Below the pieces are notes generated by a model. It did not search any database, was not told the origin of the DNA, and worked only from the letters and a program-made list of their open reading frames with translations. Below are positions 60,401 through 64,000 of a stretch of 64,000 nucleotides of DNA, piece by piece. Within the stretch, counting starts at the first letter, position 1; the number at the start of each line of letters is the position of its first letter. Origin of the DNA: Epiperipatus broadwayi (lineage: Eukaryota; Onychophora; Udeonychophora; Euonychophora; Peripatidae); NCBI GenBank assembly GCA_028023455.1, contig JAQFVV010012490.1:1362001-1426000 (forward strand), given 5' to 3'. The position numbers and the translations under genes are program-made.

Positions 60401-60487
60401 CATGATGGAAATCCATTTGTTCAGTTGGTGAACTTTTGAAGTTGAGTTTAACCCCCAAACATTAATTGCCACTATTTTTATTTTCAT
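57452..60487 (-). pseudogene. ORF2 of the L1/Tx1-like element: endonuclease and reverse transcriptase
   Basis: The start is chosen at 60487 because the next residues, MKIKIVAINVWGLNSTSKVH, are the canonical beginning of an APE endonuclease. The endonuclease continues through GDFK (the GDFN position, near 60066-60090) to 59712-60008, where SIIDLCFYSATVYHL and VPFSDHSDQI give the terminal SDH catalytic motif. RT motif A is FDIQAAFESVP (58883-58912), motif B IPQGSPLSSLYLW (58700-58742), and motif C CIAYMDDITVFL (58584-58616). After the thumb, PLCYLCPTKEET (about 57800-57842) is the CxxC part of the C-terminal Cys/His segment. The last frame, 57452-57670, matches the tail of the first copy. The catalytic Asp residues of the RT are still present, but at least six frame changes separate the blocks. 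Confidence 0.8.
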
Positions 60488-60499
60488 AATGGTATTAAA

Positions 60500-61700
60500 T
60501 AAAAAGGAAGTGTATAAAATAGATGACAAGACTGGGCAGGGATATGAATTTAATTTTTTTGCTGTGATGCATTGTGATTATCTATTACTGACTAAGGTCT
60601 GTTTTGGAAGTGTTACTTTCCTGTATTGTTTGATTTCAAGTTTTCCCTTGTTTAATAATGATTTGTACTTCTTTATTAGATTCTCTGTGCTGAAGTTTAT
60701 TTGTTGGTTGTGTGTGGTTAGGTTATCTGTACTCAAACATTATGGGTATTAAGTCATTCGTGACCATGTTGCTTTGTATGGTTGAACATGGTTCAAGCTG
60801 TAGCAAACCTTTTTTGGATCATGACTTTTTCTTGGCCATCCAGATCCAGGCTTTCTTTTGCCTTCTGGAGGGTTTCTTTCTATAGGTGGAAGGTATAGTG
60901 TTATGTTGGCCAATATTTGTGTGGAAATTTTTTGTTTATAAATTGGAAGAGTGATATCTTGTTCGTTGTGGGTTACTTTACCATTGGAAGCAATTAGCTG
61001 TAATTCTATGTTATTGTTGGTTGAATTTGTTTGAGCAGGTTGTGTAGTAGTCATGTGGTGTGTTAGGCTTTGGTCATATTTTGTAGATGTTTGACTGTGG
61101 CTTGTAGCAGTACTGAGTATAATCTCTCACCCTATTGTTAGATCAATTAAAAAAATTTCTTCACTAATGGAGGGGAGATGCAGGAGCCTGGTCAAAATGG
61201 ATATCATCTGGTTATGGATTAATGCTGTGAATGTTATCATTTGTATTTTGCTTTTGATTGTGCATGAATTTCTTGATTTGTTTACTATCATGATTGCACT
61301 ATGTGCATTAAACAGTGAGATCTTGAATGGCAAGATGCTTGCATTGTCCACATGTAGCACTGAGACTTTAGGCCTCTAATGTAGAGACAGAGTGTGGCCT
61401 CTTGGTCAGCAATATGAGTAAGTATGTTGTTGGGATCAATATCTTTGTTTATTTTGAATTCATAATTATTGCATATATATGTATTGGGGTATCTCTTAGA
61501 TATATAGGCTAAAGAAAGATTACCTTTCCAAACAGCTCCATAATTTTTTGGAAGTCCTAGATACATATTTTTGAAGTATCCAGTGACAATTTTTATCTTC
61601 TCTGACAAGATTAAAGTGACCCAGAGTCTTAACCTTTGCTTTAAAATGACTTCTTTGGTTGACTTTATGAAAATCAACTGCAATGTATCTAGGATTGGGA
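60500..61700 (-). pseudogene. ORF1 of the L1/Tx1-like element
   Basis: ORF1 of such LINEs is an RNA-binding protein that coats the transcript. The minus frame 61683-61288 (131 codons) contains SEKIKIVTGYFKNMYLGLPK, then ISKRYPNTYICNNYEFKINKD, a pattern like the nucleic-acid-binding part of Tx1-type ORF1. Just downstream, in another frame near 61340, ATCGQCKHLA looks like half of a CCHC zinc knuckle. The last frame, 61054-60749, is polar and ends in Pro/Lys-rich text (KRKPGSGWPRKSHDPKK), consistent with a basic C-terminus. Identification rests on position upstream of ORF2 and on composition, so it is less certain than ORF2. Confidence 0.6.
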
Positions 61701-62000
61701 TGATCTGTTATCCAAATTACTGTATACTATAAGCAAGACAGAATGAGGGCTCCATACAGCAGTGACCTAGAGAAGCAACAGAGTTAAAAGTTGTGTCTGC
61801 GGTGGATAAAACTATTTATCTTGGAGAGAAAAAATCTGTGTTGCTGAACTTCAGTCTAATAGTTTCAAGTGTTTCAGTTGTCCATGATATAGAGGAAGGG
61901 GGGTTGCTAATTTGCATTTATATGTCAAAGTTTTTAAAGTCGTTTATTGTTGATTTTCCTAAAATGACTGTTCTACATTATGGTTAAAATATTTAAAAAT

Positions 62001-62814
62001 GTTTTTTTGTGATGTTAGTATAGGAATTTTTTTCTGTTAACACTGGGAATGTTGCTAAATCACTACTATATGGCTGTATACAGTCATCTTAGGTTGATTC
62101 TTTTGCTAATGTAAAAAGTTATTATCTGAAAATTTTTTTATTTGTATAAGCAGGGATTTTAACTAAAATGTATTAATAACTTACCCTATTTTGTTGTTTA
62201 TTAAAGTTTTATTTTTATCTCTGAAACAAATTATATTGAAAATAATTTTGGGGTTTGAAATCTGAAATTTTTAAGCTATCATTTCTCATCATCATCATCA
62301 TTTTATTATGTATTTGTATATATTTTCATACTTCGATTATGATTTATAATTTTCTTTATTATTGTATATTTTTATTAAAATGTTAATATTTATTTTGTAA
62401 TTATTAATAATGCATTAATATTTTCTTGTGTATTTCTGTTAAAGCTAAAATGTTGAAGAGCATGTGATAAATAAGAATTGAATTATTATTATTATTATTA
62501 TAATGACGATGTTTCAAGTGGTAAACTTCATTCAGATTCAAAAAGGGATACGTAAGTTACACTTGAAACCATGAAGTTTTAGATACATTACATCTGTAAC
62601 AAAGATTTACAATACTGATTGTGATAGTAAAGAAAACATGATTTATATTAATTAAAAGAAAAATAATTCTTACATAACATAGGTTTATAATTTTTAAATA
62701 TGATATTGAGAAAAATATGTGGAAACACATGATAGTATGATTGAAAATACATGTGGATGGTACCATAAAAATTAGGCTCATTTGGTGAGTGTACTATAGT
62801 TTTCATAGTGAAGC
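62001..62814. other. Gene-free stretch with ATT microsatellite and small hairpin
   Basis: Contains CATCATCATCATC at 62288, an (ATT)n run at 62481-62502, and a 10-bp inverted repeat GTTTCAAGTG (62511-62520) / CACTTGAAAC (62560-62569). TGTTAAAGCTAAAATG...GATAAATAAGAATTG before the ATT run looks like a LINE 3' tail, but no coding part is attached. Confidence 0.5.
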
Positions 62815-63310
62815 CTTATTGTTCATTTGTATCCTGAACAAATGGAAACCACTAGTATGCATGAATTGCATCTTGTGCAAACAGAAAAATACTAGTTAGT
62901 ATGAATTGCATCCTGGGAAAATGGAAAAATACTAGTTGAGCATGGGAAAATGAAAAAACAGTAGGCAGCATGAATTGCACCCTGGGAAAATGGAAAAAAC
63001 TAGTCAGCATGAACTGCTTTCTGGAAAAATAAAAAAAAATACTATTTCAGCATATATTTGCATCCTGAAAAAATGAAAAAAAAACCTAATTAGTATGCAT
63101 TGCATCCTGGAAAAATTCTGATTTGCATGAACTGCATTTTAGGGAAAATGGAAAAAATATTAGTTGACATAAATTGTATCTTGGGGGAAAATGGAAAAAC
63201 ACTTGTCAGTATGGATTACATCTAGGATAAATGGAAAAATAACAATTAACATGACTTGCATTTTGGGAAAATGGAAAAACACCAGTTACCAGGAGTTGCA
63301 TTCTTTAATA
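62815..63310. repeat. Satellite-like tandem repeat, ~45-bp unit, about 10 units
   Basis: Recurring unit: CATGAATTGCATCCTGGGAAA, then ATGGAAAAATACTAGTTAG, with length varying between about 37 and 50 bp. Units begin near 62859, 62902, 62970, 63008, 63050, 63091, 63127, 63168, 63210, 63250 and 63290. Divergence between units is substantial, so the array is old. No open frame. Confidence 0.85.
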
Positions 63311-64000
63311 ATGATGGTATTGAGCAAATTTTTTAGGTTGAAGCTTGAGTACTTGCAATTATTATAAAGAAAAAAAAAAAACTAAGATTTGCTGTGTGAC
63401 AATAATTACACAATTTTTAAAACAAGGTTGCCATCTTTATTTTATTTCTCATGTTAGTCCAAAATAAATGTGATTAAATTTTTCTATGTGCACACATGAG
63501 ATTTTTTTTTAAAAAGTGTGTTATATAATCAAGTTTTATTCTATCTTTGATAAGATGTAAAATTTATCTTTAATAAAGATGGTATTGTGCAAACATTTAG
63601 GAATTGAACGAGCTTGTGAAATAAACATAGTGACAGGGCTAAGGATGATTATTATTATTTTGTAATATTATTAAATTCAAATGTCATGATTGATTATATT
63701 AATTTACTTTATTCATTTATACATGTATTTATTTATTTTTTTGTTTCTTACTTCCTTTTATTATGTTACATGCATTATTTTTATCTCTTTATTTTTAATG
63801 TACAAACTGTAATTGGGATGTATGCTGTTGTTTAGCACTTAAATAAATGAAATGAATTAATATTATTCTTAGGTTTCAATAATATACTTTTATTTATCTA
63901 AGAGAATTACAAAATATTGTTTTATTTAAAAAAAATTGTTATGTGGGAAATCTGTGGTTCAAAGTCCAAATACTATTGCAAGAATCCTTGAAAAATTTGG
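63311..64000. other. A+T-rich right edge
   Basis: No gene recognised. GTTGTTTAGCACTTAAATAAATGAAATGAA near 63827 resembles the 3' tail of LINE-type elements, but no coding remnant precedes it. Confidence 0.4.

Larger units (their letters stand above)
57350..62000 (-). mobile_element. L1/Tx1-like non-LTR retrotransposon, long copy 2
   Basis: A ~4.6-kb minus-strand LINE with both ORFs recognisable. ORF1 lies at about 61700-60500, then ORF2 starts at 60487 and runs to about 57450. It is homologous along most of its ORF2 to the truncated copy at 1.4-4.24 kb. Landmarks on the minus strand: ORF2 start with MKIKIVAINVWGLNS; LVILIGDFK near 60064-60093; the SDH motif near 59860; RT motifs at about 58600-58910; and a Cys/His tail near 57795-57850. 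A two-ORF element with an APE endonuclease at the ORF2 N-terminus, an RT with YMDD, and a C-terminal Cys/His segment fits the L1/Tx1 group. The 5' end is approximate. Disabled by many stops and frameshifts. Confidence 0.85.

Noticed and set aside
62815-63310. Regular repeats considered as a CRISPR array
   Set aside because: The units are contiguous and variable, with no unique spacers and no cas genes; it is a satellite.

Overview
This window looks like intergenic or intronic DNA from a eukaryote with an A+T-rich genome, most likely an invertebrate animal. By eye it is roughly three-quarters A+T. I found no convincing host protein gene, no rRNA, no intact tRNA, no CRISPR array and no bacterial-style operon. 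The longest open frame, 405 codons on the minus strand at 45.4-46.6 kb, is the reverse transcriptase of a retrotransposon. The mix of elements (L1/Tx1-like and RTE non-LTR elements, Ty3/gypsy-type LTR elements, hAT-type ends, tRNA-derived SINE-like repeats, hairpin repeats) fits a mollusc, arthropod or similar animal. I cannot name the species from sequence alone.

Layout. 0-1 kb: two minisatellites. 1.4-4.2 kb: 5'-truncated L1/Tx1-like element, minus strand. 6.2-11.0 kb: two 2.15-kb direct repeats with TG...CA ends around a 0.55-kb spacer, read as a deleted LTR retrotransposon. 11.7-12.9 kb: decayed reverse transcriptase of a second non-LTR lineage, plus strand. 12.9-13.5 kb: SINE-like repeat and a perfect 68-bp-arm hairpin. 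14.5-15.9 kb: three copies of a ~430-bp repeat, two of them inverted. 18.95-27.1 kb: decayed Ty3/gypsy-type element with both LTRs, gag and pol, carrying two later insertions that each have a 13-bp target duplication. 27.7-30.4 kb: inverted-repeat elements. 30.9-32.3 kb: hAT-type non-autonomous transposon. 34.4-35.9 kb: foldback SINE-like repeats. 40.3-47.6 kb: one nearly full-length and two truncated RTE elements, all minus strand. 47.6-56.9 kb: gene-free A+T-rich DNA with small palindromes. 57.35-62.0 kb: second, longer copy of the L1/Tx1-like family with ORF1 and ORF2. 62.8-63.3 kb: a ~45-bp satellite.

How it fits together. The elements form a nested history. The gypsy element landed near a locally repeated sequence. 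Later a SINE/foldback element entered its 5' LTR; the 3' LTR preserves the empty site. A hairpin entered its gag. Several small repeats with different outer sequences seem to share a ~40-nt core (TGATGA ... CTAGAAA ... TCTGA), which suggests modular SINEs mobilised by the LINE machinery also present here. Every coding remnant I checked carries stops, frameshifts or a lost catalytic residue, so nothing here looks autonomously active.
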